Part shown: piece by piece, positions 7,198 to 14,895 of the stretch | How positions within the stretch are numbered: the stretch's first letter is position 1 | How the letters are laid out: every line of letters starts with the position of its first letter | From: a virus | Virus record (IMG/VR): IMGVR_UViG_3300046000_005999 | Location: 1-23,626 of that record | Strand: one strand, 5' to 3' | Length of the DNA stretch: 23,626 nt | Made by a program: the position numbers and the translations under genes | Notes under the pieces: model-generated | What the model was told of the DNA's origin: nothing | Seen by the model: the letters and a program-made list of their open reading frames with translations, nothing else | The model's database searches: none

Positions 7198-7479
7198 TTA
7201 CTTCACATCAAAGATCGAACGCACACCCCTGAGACACTGCGCAACCCCATATTGCCTGCCCGGTATCAAGTACACCGACCGCCCATTGGCGTCACGGTCA
7301 CGGTTAACAACGCCGATGTAGGTTAAGTTCCAGAGTGCTGAACGCACCTGACCGACCAACAGCTTGGTCTCGTCCACTATGTCAGCCTGCGACTCAAAGC
7401 CATGCTCAACAGCGAGTAAAACAACCCGCATAGTTGACATGGGACGTGTGAACTTTACGGGTTTGTCTTTTTTCAGCAT
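7198..7479 (-). CDS. winged-helix DNA-binding protein, 93 aa
   Basis: A small regulator with a predicted winged helix: MRVVLLAVEHGFESQADIV as helices 1-2 (about 17-35), then LLVGQVRSALWNLTYIGVV as the recognition helix and start of the wing, and DRDANGRSVYLIPG as the wing (to about residue 74). Its start overlaps the preceding stop by one base (TAATG). It sits next to last in the operon, directly before the packaging control region, the place where lambdoid phages carry a late-gene regulator. A late activator or repressor role is therefore possible but not shown. Confidence 0.65.
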   Translation of the reverse strand: MLKKDKPVKFTRPMSTMRVVLLAVEHGFESQADIVDETKLLVGQVRSALWNLTYIGVVNRDRDANGRSVYLIPGRQYGVAQCLRGVRSIFDVK

Positions 7480-7718
7480 TAGCGGCCATCGTCCTGTTTC
7501 TTATCAATTTCTTCAATTGCTCGCGCCAGGTATATCGACTGGTCTAGGCTCTCCTCCAGCGCATGAACAAGCCACTGACGAAGCGGTAGCGGGTTCCCCT
7601 CTACGGTAAGCCCGTACTTTGCAAGGCCAAATTCCTGACGCTTTGCAATAAGTTCACATACACGCGCCTCAGTTCCATGTACGCGAACGAAGCCGCCGCC
7701 TGTATCTAGTGTTTTCAT
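7479..7718 (-). CDS. MazG-like all-alpha protein, 79 aa
   Basis: The C-terminal half carries KYGLTVEGNPLPLRQWL followed by HALEESLDQSIYLARAIEEI (about 34-70). The EE..D pattern and helical layout resemble all-alpha NTP pyrophosphatases of the MazG class, which house-clean non-canonical nucleotides, and short phage versions are common near NinG. This copy is only 79 residues, so activity is uncertain. It overlaps the upstream gene by four bases (ATGA) and the downstream one by one base. Confidence 0.6.
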   Translation of the reverse strand: MKTLDTGGGFVRVHGTEARVCELIAKRQEFGLAKYGLTVEGNPLPLRQWLVHALEESLDQSIYLARAIEEIDKKQDDGR

Positions 7719-8038
7719 CGTGTCGCCCTATCTTGGTTTCGGTTAGATGCTTGCTCTGTGCGCCAAATATCCACTCTCATCCTTGCGGCTTCCATGTGCC
7801 ATTTCAAAGTTTCCTCCACCTCTATCGCAGCCTTCAAGCCCTCTAGGAGTTGCTGATACTCCACATGGGCATAGGCGTACTGCTCTCGTGCGTTTGCGGC
7901 TTTATCGTCGCTTTGCGCCATCAATAACGCCTTCTTGGTCTTGGCGAATCCTTCAAGATAGATTCGTGCGGCTTTTGCTTGCGCGAACTTCTCGGAGTTC
8001 TTTATGATGTAGTCCACCGCGATATTCGGATCAGTCAT
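7715..8038 (-). CDS. phage helical protein, 107 aa
   Basis: Almost wholly helical, with an Ala/Lys/Glu-rich core (AQAKAARIYLEGFAKTKKAL, about 19-38) and a second helix through about residue 95. The N-terminus overlaps the end of ninG by eight bases, and its stop overlaps the next ATG (ATGA). Proteins of this size and look often sit beside ninG in temperate phages, but I know no function. A coiled-coil or DNA-associated accessory role would be a guess. Confidence 0.6.
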   Translation of the reverse strand: MTDPNIAVDYIIKNSEKFAQAKAARIYLEGFAKTKKALLMAQSDDKAANAREQYAYAHVEYQQLLEGLKAAIEVEETLKWHMEAARMRVDIWRTEQASNRNQDRATR

Positions 8039-8570
8039 GCAACTCCTTGGCGCGGGTAATGTAATGCTTTTTTATCTCTATCAAATCTTCTTTTGTGTAG
8101 CGTTTCGGCTCATGGTGCGACTCCAGCCAATCAACCAATTGCAGGCCGAATTGCTTCACCAGCGCCATGCGGTACATGACGATGTTTCCGCTTAGGTGGT
8201 TGTTGCAAACGCTGCACTGCTTATGCACGTTTTGTTCCTCAAACCGCAGTTCAGGCCGTGCGCCCACCGATAGGAAATGTCCCGCGTGGTATTGCCCGTT
8301 GTGGTGCTTGCCGCAGGATATGCATGGCTTGTCAGCATCCCTAGCCCTGATAAACGAATTGAATGCTGTCTGCGCCTCCCGTGCATAGTCAGCCTTGCTT
8401 TTCAGCTTTTCGCGCTGTACCTTGTCTTGCCTGCGCTCTTTGACTTGCTCAACCTTGACAGCCTTGGCACGTTCTGAGATAGCGAGGGATAGTGCGCAAT
8501 CGAACCCGCATACCTTTTGCATGGGCTTTGTGGGCTGGAATTGCTGTTTGCATACTTTGCAGGCTTTCAT
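8031..8570 (-). CDS. ninG: NinG (Rap) recombination protein
   Basis: Homolog of lambda NinG, also called Rap, a structure-specific nuclease acting on branched DNA in phage recombination. The start at 8570 (MKACKVCKQQF) is chosen because its ATG overlaps the upstream stop (ATGA); a longer reading would add 11 unlike residues. Two Cys clusters are visible: CKVC...VCGFDC in the first 30 residues, and CISCGK followed by HAGHF and CSVCNNH (about 85-125), the HNH-like zinc nuclease core. A Lys/Glu-rich helix links them. Length is 179 residues, close to the family norm. Its partners here would be the Erf and SSB proteins of the other operon. Confidence 0.93.
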   Translation of the reverse strand: MKACKVCKQQFQPTKPMQKVCGFDCALSLAISERAKAVKVEQVKERRQDKVQREKLKSKADYAREAQTAFNSFIRARDADKPCISCGKHHNGQYHAGHFLSVGARPELRFEEQNVHKQCSVCNNHLSGNIVMYRMALVKQFGLQLVDWLESHHEPKRYTKEDLIEIKKHYITRAKELHD

Positions 8571-9145
8571 GCTGCAATCTCCATCTGGCGCACGTTGCCC
8601 CATTGGTCTGCCATTGCTTGTGCAACGCCTTCCAGCGTCCTGCTGCGCTCTTTCCAGCGATTAGGTCCGGGTGGCATCTTGTGAACCCGTGCCTCACGCC
8701 CTTGGACAATGTTGGTCGGGTAGAGTTTCGGCAAACCTTTTAGCCACAAGCAAGTCGCCTTGACCTCACCATGTCCAAACATCCAAGGCTGGATTACCTG
8801 GTCAGGCTTTCTGATCTGGCTTGAAATGATGCTGATTGGGTTTTCCAGCGCAATACGCGGGATTGGTGCATTCAGCAACATGCGAACAAACTCCAATGCT
8901 TCTTGCTGTACACCAGATTCCAGCTTGGCAGCGAAGTGACGCGCACCAGAGACTGCCAGGTGTGTGCAAGGTGGGTGGCACACCATTAAGTCCCATCCAT
9001 CATTGATAACGTCGCGCAGGTCGCCCTGATAGTGCGGCCCAGATACTTCAGTGGGTAGCAGGTCGCAACTCATGGCGTCATGCCCCCCCCGGATGAATGC
9101 ATCACGGACGCGGCCTGAATATTCGCAAGATATTAAAATTCTCAT
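8567..9145 (-). CDS. Dcm-like DNA methylase-related protein, 192 aa
   Basis: Starts MRILISCEYSGRVRDAF, a Rossmann-type glycine-poor SAM-like motif I; then WDLMVCHPPCTHLAVSG (about 52-68) with the PPC of C5-cytosine methyltransferase motif IV, and LENPISI (about 103-109) like motif VI ENV. There is no obvious target-recognition domain, and the protein is shorter than true C5 methylases. Similar short proteins are frequent in phages and are annotated as DNA methylases without proof. GGGGGAGGA just before the ATG and the ATGA overlap with its upstream neighbour fix this start. Activity on DNA, for example anti-restriction, is inferred. Confidence 0.75.
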   Translation of the reverse strand: MRILISCEYSGRVRDAFIRGGHDAMSCDLLPTEVSGPHYQGDLRDVINDGWDLMVCHPPCTHLAVSGARHFAAKLESGVQQEALEFVRMLLNAPIPRIALENPISIISSQIRKPDQVIQPWMFGHGEVKATCLWLKGLPKLYPTNIVQGREARVHKMPPGPNRWKERSRTLEGVAQAMADQWGNVRQMEIAA

Positions 9146-9243
9146 TCCTCCCCCTTTCGCAGCACACAAATTGCCCGTGCAATGGCTTTTGCTTCGATCA
9201 ACTTCCCTGCTGCGTGGTAGTTTTTGCGCAGTCGTTCAAGCCT
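9142..9243 (-). pseudogene. C-terminal fragment in shifted frame
   Basis: These codons read ARLERLRKNYHAAGKLIEAK and then a basic helix ending RKGEE before TGA. The helix looks like a real protein end, but the frame has no ATG, GTG or TTG in front of it except one far upstream at 9426, whose intervening reading looks like a shadow frame. It continues naturally from the other frame (residues ending MRELQ) after a -1 shift. Either the gene has a 1-base indel, or a frameshift produces a fusion. A complete 94-residue reading from 9426 is possible in principle. Confidence 0.45.
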
Positions 9244-9422
9244 TGCAACTCCCGCATGGAGCGCGTCAGTAGTTCCGGCATATCCGCAAGCTGGTGCGGG
9301 TCGATCTGCGCGTATTTCTGGGCCATCTCCCACGCTGTTGCTTTTTGCGGTGGCAAATTTCTCTGCGCTCCCGTTGCAATTTCTATTAAGTGCAAAAGGA
9401 ACATTTCTTGATAAGGTGTCAT
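9198..9422 (-). CDS. phage protein, 74 aa, possibly frameshifted
   Basis: Starts at the ATG at 9422 with MTPYQEMFLLHLIEIATGAQ, an opening I recognise from small phage proteins beside helicase genes, followed by an acidic helix with QLADMPELLTRSMRELQ. After about residue 61 the reading degrades to NDCAKTTTQQGS and stops, while the -1 frame carries a convincing helical C-terminus. GGAG lies 12 bases from this ATG and eight from the alternative ATG at 9426. Function unknown. Confidence 0.55.
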   Translation of the reverse strand: MTPYQEMFLLHLIEIATGAQRNLPPQKATAWEMAQKYAQIDPHQLADMPELLTRSMRELQGLNDCAKTTTQQGS

Positions 9423-9425
9423 GCA

Positions 9426-10409
9426 TTACATAGACTCCACATGGGGGTAATTGCCAAAGAACTGCGCACGGGCGCCAGCCTCTGCCACAAAATCACCAGC
9501 ATCCCAATGCCGCCAAAGTGAAATCATGGGCTCACCGTCTGCGCTGCCCTCATAGTTGCGCTGCTTTCTGCAAAGTAGGTAGCTGTCAGGATCGGTCTGC
9601 TTATTGCTCTGGCTTCCGTTGGCGCGGATTGAGTCCTCTTTGGGTTTGTTGCGCCACACCATGAAAAGGTTGTCCACCTGGTCGGTGATCGAGCCGCTGC
9701 CCTTGGTGTCGTGCTTGTCAGGCATATCACCCTCTTTGGCTGGCTTTTTCAGGTGGTGGACTAGGTGTATATGCACATCACAGTCTTTTGCCATTGCGCA
9801 CAATTGATCTACAAAGCTCTTTTGCCCGTTGTAGTCATCCTCGGCCTTCACGCACTTCATAAGTGAGTCAATGAAAATGTGCGTGATACCAAGCTCCTGG
9901 GCGCAATACTTGACCATTCCCAGAACTGTTTCAGGGTGCGCTGTTCCGGTCTGGTCATAGAGCCACATTCGGCCATTGCTCCATACGCCAAATTCGTCGT
10001 AGAGCGTATCCAGCAGGTTCAATCCGTCATCGCCCTGAAACTCTGGGCTGAATGGGTTTGTCATGGCGAACATGCGAACCATGCGGCCAATGGTGGTTAC
10101 AGGGCGCATTTCAAACGAAGCAACACACACCTTTTCATCTTGTCCAACAAGGCTTAAAGCAATCTGTGTGGTCACATCGGTTTTGCCGTGTCCGTTTTGC
10201 CCCGCCCATACCGTGACTTCACCACGGCGAAACTCAAACGACTCATTACACTTGGGCCACGGCAGGTAAGTCCGTTTTGCTTTCGCACGACTGCGCAGCC
10301 TCTCTTTTGCGTCTTGCACAAAGTCGCTCGCTGGCTTTACCTTGCTTTTCGCGTCCGTGTCTTTCAGGTACGCGGCGAAATCAATCTCGTCTGTCAGGTA
10401 CTCAGCCAT
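9426..10409 (-). CDS. replicative helicase, RecA-fold (DnaB-like)
   Basis: ATPase of the DnaB/Twinkle class, expected to unwind the phage fork. Walker A is GQNGHGKT at residues 70-77. ITHIFIDSL near 175-183 gives Walker B, and LVHHLKKP near 218-225 fits the RecA-family switch motif, followed by GSGSITDQVDN. At 327 residues it is shorter than bacterial DnaB and lacks the N-terminal domain, as seen for phage-encoded helicases. It lies one gene after the initiator, so the two may act as a lambda O/P-like pair in which the phage brings its own helicase. The start shares a base with the preceding stop (TAATG). Confidence 0.88.
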   Translation of the reverse strand: MAEYLTDEIDFAAYLKDTDAKSKVKPASDFVQDAKERLRSRAKAKRTYLPWPKCNESFEFRRGEVTVWAGQNGHGKTDVTTQIALSLVGQDEKVCVASFEMRPVTTIGRMVRMFAMTNPFSPEFQGDDGLNLLDTLYDEFGVWSNGRMWLYDQTGTAHPETVLGMVKYCAQELGITHIFIDSLMKCVKAEDDYNGQKSFVDQLCAMAKDCDVHIHLVHHLKKPAKEGDMPDKHDTKGSGSITDQVDNLFMVWRNKPKEDSIRANGSQSNKQTDPDSYLLCRKQRNYEGSADGEPMISLWRHWDAGDFVAEAGARAQFFGNYPHVESM

Positions 10410-10744
10410 TACGCAGCCTCTTTTCTAAAAATCTGCATCCATCCGTCTTGGTCAAATTGGTGTTTATCGGGCTTAACATGGCACGCTGCTACTACCCCCG
10501 CACCTGCCTGCTTAACTCGCTCAAAAAGTGCCTTTGCGCGGCTCTCAGACGTGGCGCTGATACTTACAGTCAGTCCAACAAGGAAGCGCAGGTCAAGTGA
10601 CCCCATGAAATCGTGATGCGTACAGACAGTGGCCTGGTCGCCATGTTCAAACCAATCGGTTTCACACGGGTAGTCGTTTAGGAACACGATCTTTGGTTTG
10701 TGGCCTTGCATGCGCAGAGCAATGATGTTTTCGTGCCCCTTCAT
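10409..10744 (-). CDS. conserved-type phage protein, 111 aa
   Basis: The start at 10744 (MKGHENIIALRM) is chosen for its ATGA overlap with the preceding stop and for the GGGGGCGAT ribosome site; a longer reading overlaps the initiator gene. The protein reads GHKPKIVFLNDYPC near residues 14-27, then a strand-rich centre (DLRFLVGLTVSIS) and ends DQDGWMQIFRKEAA. It lies between initiator and helicase, where lambda would carry a helicase loader, but size and motifs do not support that. No family is recognised. Confidence 0.65.
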   Translation of the reverse strand: MKGHENIIALRMQGHKPKIVFLNDYPCETDWFEHGDQATVCTHHDFMGSLDLRFLVGLTVSISATSESRAKALFERVKQAGAGVVAACHVKPDKHQFDQDGWMQIFRKEAA

Positions 10745-11406
10745 ATCGCCCCCGCCAGTACGCCTCGTGTGTCTGGCTGTTTTCCAGAAACCCAATCAGC
10801 ATTAAATCCAGTCCAACCGCGTGAACATGTTTCCACAATTGCGTTTTCCATCGTCCATCCCGCTTTGTCAGCCTCGCGCTTGATTCCTGCAATCACGGTG
10901 TCGGTGATTGGGGCTTTCTTTGCTTTGCGGTGTTTCTGGAAGTCTTGCCAAACTGATGCTGATACGCCATCAGGCGGTGCTGATACATTCCCTTCCATTC
11001 CCTTCCTATCCGCAGATGGAGAATCCGCGACCCTGCTGGATGATTCGCGAGGATTCGCGAGGATTCGCGAGGATTCGGGTGGAGTTGGTAGTTTTGACGG
11101 TGTTGGTTTATCTATCTTTTGATGAACCCCCCATTTATTGATAGACAAAAAAGAGTCTCCATCCACCTGATAACGCTGGATGCAACCAACTTTATCCAAC
11201 TCACCCAACCACGAATCAATGTGTTTTTTTGCGTCGTCGTCGTATGGGTATAGAAGGCTCGCGAGCATTCGCGAATTCCCGCGAAGCCTCCCCGAGTCAT
11301 CGGCCATTGTGAAAAGCAGGAGAAACGTCAATCTGGCATCACGGGTGCATTGACCCATAGATTCAGATTGAGGGAACTCGGGTTTTATCGTCCGAATTCT
11401 TGCCAT
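10741..11406 (-). CDS. replication initiator-like protein
   Basis: N-terminal part MARIRTIKPEFPQSE, then DARLTFLLLFTMADDSGRLR and MLASLLYPYDDDAKKHIDSW (about 24-65), a winged-helix domain of a type common in phage replication proteins. A Pro/Ser linker (about 100-125) is encoded by 10-bp DNA repeats; the C-terminal part (SVWQDFQKHRKAKKAPIT onward, about 150) resembles the domain that contacts helicase in lambda O-like or DnaT-like proteins. ATG at 11406 is preferred over GTG at 11409: it overlaps the helicase-methylase stop. The role in origin binding is inferred from architecture and the internal repeats. Confidence 0.8.
   Translation of the reverse strand: MARIRTIKPEFPQSESMGQCTRDARLTFLLLFTMADDSGRLRGNSRMLASLLYPYDDDAKKHIDSWLGELDKVGCIQRYQVDGDSFLSINKWGVHQKIDKPTPSKLPTPPESSRILANPRESSSRVADSPSADRKGMEGNVSAPPDGVSASVWQDFQKHRKAKKAPITDTVIAGIKREADKAGWTMENAIVETCSRGWTGFNADWVSGKQPDTRGVLAGAI
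11042..11077. repeat. 10-bp iterons, candidate phage origin
   Basis: GATTCGCGAG occurs three times head to tail (11042, 11052, 11062) plus a six-base partial copy. Because ten is not a multiple of three, the repeat is read in three frames and cannot be a protein repeat. TCGCGA also occurs at 11259 and 11269 in the same gene, the latter within the palindrome ATTCGCGAAT. An AT-richer tract follows at about 11091-11160. Lambda carries its origin iterons inside gene O in the same way. Confidence 0.65.
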
Positions 11407-13634
11407 CACGCAGCCTCTAATTCTTCGGCTGCGAACAGTCCAGATGCTTGGTGCTCACGCGCTTCGCTCAGATTGCGCTTTGCCAACTCCCAATAGCTGC
11501 GCTTGAGTTCAGAGCCAACGAACTTGCGGCCCATCTCAATCGACACGTAACCCTCAGAGCCAATGCCGGTAAACGGGGAGAACACCAGATCGCCGGGGTT
11601 GCTCCAAAGCTCCATTGCTCGCTCAATCACATCAAGCTGCAATGGGCAGATATGGCGCTCGTCATCCGATGCCCTGGCGGTCTTATATTGCAGGGTTCTT
11701 GACGGGTTTATATCCATCCACACGGGTGACGCGTAGTTCTGCCACTTGCTGACCGGGAATGTTTCGTGCGTGTGGCTTATTGGCTCCATGTTTTCACCCG
11801 GCTTGCGAACCGTTACCAGGTAGTCGGCAATACCTTGGCGGCTCATGCTGGAATCTTTTCGGATTGTTTTATGCAGCAATCCCAATGCTTTTGTGCGCTG
11901 CATGGCTGTTACCGGGTCTTTCCAGATCGTCACCTTGGAGTGATAAATCCACCCCTCCTCGGTGAACATGCGCGTCAATTCGCCAGTGAAGTCATGCAAG
12001 CCAATAACGCCATCACGGAATTTACTAGTCTGCAAGTCCATGCAATGAAATGACAATAGGCGACCAGGCTTAACCACGCGCAGCAACTCTTTCACCAGAA
12101 AGCGGAAATGTTCATAGAACTCGCTGGTTGACTTGCAGTTGCCCATGTCGCGGTCGCTGTTGCTGTAGGTGTACAGACTGGCAAATGGCGGTGAAAACAC
12201 GCTGTAATCAATGGAGTTATCAGGCATTTCCCGCGCCACTTCTACGCAGTCGCCCAAGTGAACCATCCAGCCTTCGCCTTGTGCTATATCGCGCTTGTAT
12301 TCGCTCTTTTCCATTGTTGCCCCTTTGATTTTTTGTTGAGTGAGTTCGCGCATGTGGTTGACCATGCTCTGCGCCATGTCGTCAGCCTGTGACTGCTTGC
12401 GCTCTAAATTTGCTTTGACTGCGCCTTCTGATTCAGCCGATACCAGATGCACATTGACAATCTTGTGTTGACCAAACCGGTAGCATCGGCGAATGGCTTG
12501 GTAGAATCTCTCGTAAGAGTCATCCAATCCAGCGAAAACCATATCGCTGCAATGTTGCCAATTCATGCCCATCCCGCAGATCGAAGCCTTGGAAACCAGT
12601 ACCCGGCGCGATCCATGCGTGAAAGCCATCACAGCGCGTTCTTTTTCGTCCAGCGTCATTGATCCAGTGACTTCGATTGCGTCGGGAATGGCGGCAGTCA
12701 GTGCTTTTGATTCGTCATTCAGGTGGCACCAGACGATTGCAGGCCGGTTATGACTGTTGACCAAATCAGCCGCCAGCTTGATGCGCTCGTCCAGGCTCTT
12801 GCGTTTAGCATCGCGGCGCTCTGTCAGGGTTTGCGCCAATCCTGCGAATAGCTGACCATCCAGCGCCTCGTTAGACTCCACAATATGCTCGTGCATTTGC
12901 AGTCCCGGTAGGACGTAGCGCGAACCATCAAAGCCAAGATCAGCAGGGTTGCGAATGCAAATGGCCCACGTACTCATCCACTCCCAGAAGCGCGTCTTGC
13001 CGTGGCCTTTGAGCCGCCATTGCGATGTGTCCCCGCCGTCATGCACGAAGTACATTGCCAGCATTTCAACCGCAGTCATCACGCCCAAGAACTCAGCTTG
13101 ATTGCCAAGCTCCATGTGATCGTTGGGCGATGGTGTAGCGGTGCAGCTCAGTTTGTACGGAGTGCGCCGAAACATCTCAATAATGAGAGCGCGTGTTTTG
13201 CCTGTTTGGTTTTTCAGGATGGATGATTCGTCCAGCACCACGCCCACGAACTCGTCGGGGTTGAAGTGTTCCAGCATCTCGTAATTGGTGATGACAATCA
13301 TCGTGCCGGACTTAATATCCTCGGGCTTGCGGCAATATTGAATGTGAATGCCGAACTTGGCAGCTTCTTCAACTGTTTGCTGGGCCACGCACAAAGGCGC
13401 TGCAATCAACACCATGCCGCCAGTATGCTCAGACACTTGACGCGCCCACTCGGTTTGCATTGCAGTCTTGCCAAGCCCTGTATCCGCGAAGATCGCAGCA
13501 CGGCCACGCTTGCAAGCCCATTCAACAATGGACGATTGAAAGTCGAATAGGTGATCGCCTAGCTCGTTTGGCTCGAAACCAGTCTCAATGTTCTCTGATG
13601 ATTTGGCATCAATGAATGATGCGTAATCGTTCAT
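11406..13634 (-). CDS. fused SNF2-type helicase / DNA methyltransferase
   Basis: Residues 1-430 form a superfamily 2 helicase: DTGLGKT (51-57) Walker A, LDES (134-137) in place of DEAH, TATPSPND (165-172) motif III, and RRCYRFGQ (382-389) motif VI with arginine fingers. Residues about 445-720 form an amino-methyltransferase: GDCVEVAREMPDNSIDY, SPPF (481-484) as catalytic motif IV, and SPFTGIGSEG (686-695) as the SAM-binding motif I. The order IV then I marks the beta class, and SPP-type motifs are frequent in N4-cytosine enzymes, though N6-adenine is not excluded. No nuclease is visible. It overlaps both neighbours (ATGA upstream, TGATG downstream). Self-methylation of phage DNA is the likely role. 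Confidence 0.9.
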   Translation of the reverse strand: MNDYASFIDAKSSENIETGFEPNELGDHLFDFQSSIVEWACKRGRAAIFADTGLGKTAMQTEWARQVSEHTGGMVLIAAPLCVAQQTVEEAAKFGIHIQYCRKPEDIKSGTMIVITNYEMLEHFNPDEFVGVVLDESSILKNQTGKTRALIIEMFRRTPYKLSCTATPSPNDHMELGNQAEFLGVMTAVEMLAMYFVHDGGDTSQWRLKGHGKTRFWEWMSTWAICIRNPADLGFDGSRYVLPGLQMHEHIVESNEALDGQLFAGLAQTLTERRDAKRKSLDERIKLAADLVNSHNRPAIVWCHLNDESKALTAAIPDAIEVTGSMTLDEKERAVMAFTHGSRRVLVSKASICGMGMNWQHCSDMVFAGLDDSYERFYQAIRRCYRFGQHKIVNVHLVSAESEGAVKANLERKQSQADDMAQSMVNHMRELTQQKIKGATMEKSEYKRDIAQGEGWMVHLGDCVEVAREMPDNSIDYSVFSPPFASLYTYSNSDRDMGNCKSTSEFYEHFRFLVKELLRVVKPGRLLSFHCMDLQTSKFRDGVIGLHDFTGELTRMFTEEGWIYHSKVTIWKDPVTAMQRTKALGLLHKTIRKDSSMSRQGIADYLVTVRKPGENMEPISHTHETFPVSKWQNYASPVWMDINPSRTLQYKTARASDDERHICPLQLDVIERAMELWSNPGDLVFSPFTGIGSEGYVSIEMGRKFVGSELKRSYWELAKRNLSEAREHQASGLFAAEELEAA

Positions 13635-14143
13635 TGCACACCGCCAGATTGGAAAAAATTACCATACTGGTTGGCTACAGAAGCAATGTAGGCAACGTGT
13701 GCATCTTGCGGAGTTTCGAATAATCCTATGTATTTCCTAACCCCATCAACACGCCCCGATGCAACCCATTTTTTGGCTCTTTTATGGAAGCTGACGCCCT
13801 TAAATCCAGATGCATTGCTTCTTGTTATTCCGACATTCGCCATGTTTTGCGATCGTGTAGCTAGTCGCAAATTGGATAGCTTGTTATTGCCTTTTGCGCC
13901 ATCAACATGATCTATTTCTAAATCAGTGTCGCCATGATGGATGGCCCATGCAATCCTGTGGGCTGAGTACATTTCTCCTGCAATTGCTATGCGCACATAC
14001 CCAGACTTGCAGGTAGACCCGGCAATAGACCCCTTCCTTGCTCTATTGCTTAATGTTTTTGCCCAATAAAAAACGCCAGACTTACAGTCGTAGTCAAGCA
14101 GTTTTTTTAAATAATCAATGTCTGGTAAAATTTTCTTACTCAT
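13631..14143 (-). CDS. HNH homing endonuclease with AP2 domain (copy 1)
   Basis: A 170-residue free-standing endonuclease. HRIAWAIHHGDTD, EIDHVDGAKGNN and LSNLRLATRSQN (about 64-105) form the HNH fold, with the conserved His of DHVDG. SGFKGVSFHKRAKKW to YIGLFETPQDA (about 115-150) forms an AP2-type DNA-binding domain. The start at 14143 has AAGGGA nine bases upstream; a longer reading is unlike the family. Unlike its neighbours it is set off from the gene upstream by 37 bases, but its stop overlaps the helicase start by ATGA, so it joined the operon without breaking it. It is a paralog of the plus-strand copy at 15620. Confidence 0.9.
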   Translation of the reverse strand: MSKKILPDIDYLKKLLDYDCKSGVFYWAKTLSNRARKGSIAGSTCKSGYVRIAIAGEMYSAHRIAWAIHHGDTDLEIDHVDGAKGNNKLSNLRLATRSQNMANVGITRSNASGFKGVSFHKRAKKWVASGRVDGVRKYIGLFETPQDAHVAYIASVANQYGNFFQSGGVQ

Positions 14144-14180
14144 AATCAAGTTCCCTTTGGTTCTGATAGAAGGCCCTGGA

Positions 14181-14402
14181 TCAACGCGAATTGACCGGGG
14201 TTTTTGCTTTTGGCGCAATGCCAAAAAATCGAAAGTAGTGCTGACCTAGCACTGGCTTCTTGGTGATAGTCCATCCCATCTCACGCAGATCAGACAACCG
14301 GCGCGTTGGGGTGGTTGTGAATGCCATCTCAATCATTTCCAAGCAAGTGACACCGCGTTTACGTTGCAACAGCTTTCCGATGGTTTCGCATTGGGTTTTC
14401 AT
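14181..14402 (-). CDS. small winged-helix-like protein, 73 aa
   Basis: Reads like a small winged helix: LLQRKRGVTCLEMIEMAF (about 11-28) as helices one and two, then TTPTRRLSDLREMGW (about 30-44) as recognition helix, and GQHYFRFFG as wing. Such proteins are common in early phage operons near cro. The ATG overlaps the previous stop (ATGA). Ligand and target are unknown; the HNH insertion directly follows it. Confidence 0.65.
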   Translation of the reverse strand: MKTQCETIGKLLQRKRGVTCLEMIEMAFTTTPTRRLSDLREMGWTITKKPVLGQHYFRFFGIAPKAKTPVNSR

Positions 14403-14650
14403 AAGGTGCGTCCTAGATAGATTGATTTGCCAGTAATGGCGGCGGTTCGGTCTTTGCTTGCTTGAGTGGTGATAACGAAGGTGTCGCGGTTCTTTTTAAG
14501 CACCTGTGCAGTACGTTCTGCAACGGACTCGCGCAGAATCCGCACCTTGTAATCAATCTGACCTTTTGTGAGAGGTGTGTGCTTAGGTGGCAGCGTGAAG
14601 GCGTTGTTTTGGCTCTTTGGTGTGCCGCATGACCATGTATGAATAGACAT
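14399..14650 (-). CDS. basic early protein, 83 aa
   Basis: Second gene of the cro operon, 12 bases after cro. It opens MSIHTWSCGTPKSQ, with a basic helical middle (DYKVRILRESVAERTAQVLKKN would span it, about 33-54) and ends in KSIYLGRTL. No family is recognised. A nucleic-acid-binding regulator, such as an antitermination factor, would fit position and charge, but this is only a guess. Its ribosome site is weak. Confidence 0.55.
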   Translation of the reverse strand: MSIHTWSCGTPKSQNNAFTLPPKHTPLTKGQIDYKVRILRESVAERTAQVLKKNRDTFVITTQASKDRTAAITGKSIYLGRTL

Positions 14651-14662
14651 ATGGTTAAACGA

Positions 14663-14893
14663 TCAGCCTTGAATCTTTGCGTTTTCGCAACTATCTTTAT
14701 CGGAGTGGCGATTAACCTTTGGCATGATCTTCTTGGAGGCTTTTAGCTTTCCTTGAGTCAAATGCTCAATTTGCAGTTGTCGCAGTGCTGGTGGGTGTTC
14801 TCCCCATCCAGAAATGCTGTGCTGCTTAATGCCAAGTGCTGCACCCAATTTGGCTTGGGTGAGGTAGTGTTTTATTGCGTCTGATGTTTTCAT
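14663..14893 (-). CDS. cro: Cro-like repressor
   Basis: First gene of the leftward operon, read divergently from cI. The HTH is clear: SDAIKHYLTQAKLGAALGI (about 4-22) then QHSISGWGEHPPAL (about 24-37), with the Cro/YdaS pattern in which a single asparagine- or glycine-rich turn precedes the recognition helix. The ATG at 14893 lies three bases from the palindromic operator, whereas a longer upstream reading would cover the operators. The Lys-rich C-terminal tail (KLKASKKIMPKVNRH) is unusual in length. It would bind the operators beside it and block cI transcription. Confidence 0.8.
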   Translation of the reverse strand: MKTSDAIKHYLTQAKLGAALGIKQHSISGWGEHPPALRQLQIEHLTQGKLKASKKIMPKVNRHSDKDSCENAKIQG

Positions 14894-14895
14894 AC

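Noticed and set aside
9198-9260. Programmed -1 frameshift at a slippery heptamer
   Set aside because: No X XXY YYZ heptamer lies in frame; the A run has only five bases. An indel or error is as likely.
11042-11077. CRISPR or protein repeat
   Set aside because: Units are 10 bp without spacers and shift frame each time, so neither array nor protein repeat fits.
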